This document shows positions 63,685 to 64,000 of a stretch of DNA of 64,000 bases, one piece after another. The notes beneath the pieces were generated by a model. The model ran no database searches and was not told where the DNA came from. It was given only the letters and a program-made list of their open reading frames with translations. How positions within the stretch are numbered: the stretch's first letter is position 1; each line of letters starts with the position of its first letter. Origin of the DNA: Gammaproteobacteria bacterium (GTDB taxonomy: Bacteria; Pseudomonadota; Gammaproteobacteria; DSM-19610); the NCBI GenBank assembly GCA_026197075.1, contig JAPHQV010000010.1, positions 53,404-117,403 of the forward strand. The letters run 5' to 3'. Both the position numbers and the translations under genes were made by a program.

Positions 63685-63902
63685 CGGTGTTCTCCAGGCT
63701 GGAAATGCTTGCCGTACGGTGGCGGTCTTGTCGTTTGTCCCCCATGGTAAACGCAATATCCGAAAATCGAAATAAACGAAACGCCACGGCGCCGGCGCGC
63801 CAACCCCCGGGATTTGTGGGAGAATCAACCGGTCAGCGGCGGGGCGCTACAAATGCCCGTGCCACATAAAACAACTAATAAATTGATTTAAAAGGGATAT
63901 AG

Positions 63903-64000
63903 GTGGCTAATACGGAATACACCGACGTAGAGGCACCGTTCATCGACCAGCTGCGGGGGCTGGGCTGGACCTACATCGTGGGCTCGGTGGACGACCCGGC
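63903..64000 (+). CDS. hsdR: Type I restriction-modification system, restriction subunit HsdR, N-terminal start (3' end outside window)
   Basis: GTG 63903 opens a frame to the window end encoding MANTEYTDVEAPFIDQLR and GLGWTYIVG with 32 visible codons. The TEYTDVEAPFIDQLRGLGW-type start is the beginning of HsdR, the ATP-dependent translocase and nuclease subunit. AGGGATATAGG lies directly upstream. The hsdM-hsdS-(HTH)-hsdR order supports it. Confidence 0.8.
   Translation, partial: MANTEYTDVEAPFIDQLRGLGWTYIVGSVDDP

Overview
The window reads as ordinary chromosome from a GC-rich gammaproteobacterial sulfur oxidiser that fixes CO2. The evidence is a phosphoribulokinase gene (prkB), ATP sulfurylase (sat), a cytoplasmic molybdenum sulfite dehydrogenase operon (soeABC), a decayed cbbR-like regulator, a haem A synthase, and gammaproteobacterial gene orders such as rpsU-yqeY-dnaG-rpoD and tamA-tamB. 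I cannot name the genus from sequence alone.

Layout. 1-9.5 kb: end of thiG, a CorA-type transporter, an MscS-type channel, tamB/tamA and trmB, separated by REP-like inverted repeats. 9.5-20.4 kb: a SulP transporter divergent from prkB, a FIST sensor, a YdjM-type membrane hydrolase, haem A synthase, a small cytochrome c, a PilZ/DUF3391-like plus HDOD pair, a Crp/Fnr regulator, several small proteins and DUF302. 20.4-27.3 kb: a CusCBA-type heavy-metal efflux operon with a His/Cys-rich leader protein, then a CPBP intramembrane protease. 27.5-34.6 kb: purC, purEK, an unknown 74-residue ORF behind an AT-rich leader, the cbbR remnant, a histidine phosphatase, a methyltransferase, a PstS-like protein and sat. 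34.8-40.8 kb: soeABC and moaA. 40.8-42.7 kb: two VPxPA-CTERM surface proteins. 43-56.6 kb: slt, an epimerase, cca, uppP, midA-folK-folB, plsY, tsaD and the macromolecular synthesis operon. 56.6-64 kb: a tRNA gene split by a group I intron, followed by an accessory island with an unknown three- or four-gene cassette and a type I restriction-modification locus that runs off the window.

How the parts work together. Sulfite can be oxidised directly by SoeABC or by the APS/ATP sulfurylase route; moaA next to soeC supplies the first step of the molybdenum cofactor that SoeA needs. Electrons feed a respiratory chain, and PrkB provides ribulose bisphosphate for carbon fixation. Two TTGAT-N4-GTCAA boxes lie exactly 60 bp apart upstream of soeA, and a Crp/Fnr protein with an E-x-x-S-R recognition helix is encoded at about 18 kb.

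The strongest unusual feature is a 258-nt, ORF-less self-splicing-type group I intron inserted directly after the CAU anticodon of a tRNA-Ile2 gene, at the boundary between the core operon and the island. The most interesting unknown is the AT-richer cassette at 57.1-59.2 kb (a TIGR04255-like protein plus unrecognised partners), sitting between that tRNA and the hsd genes.
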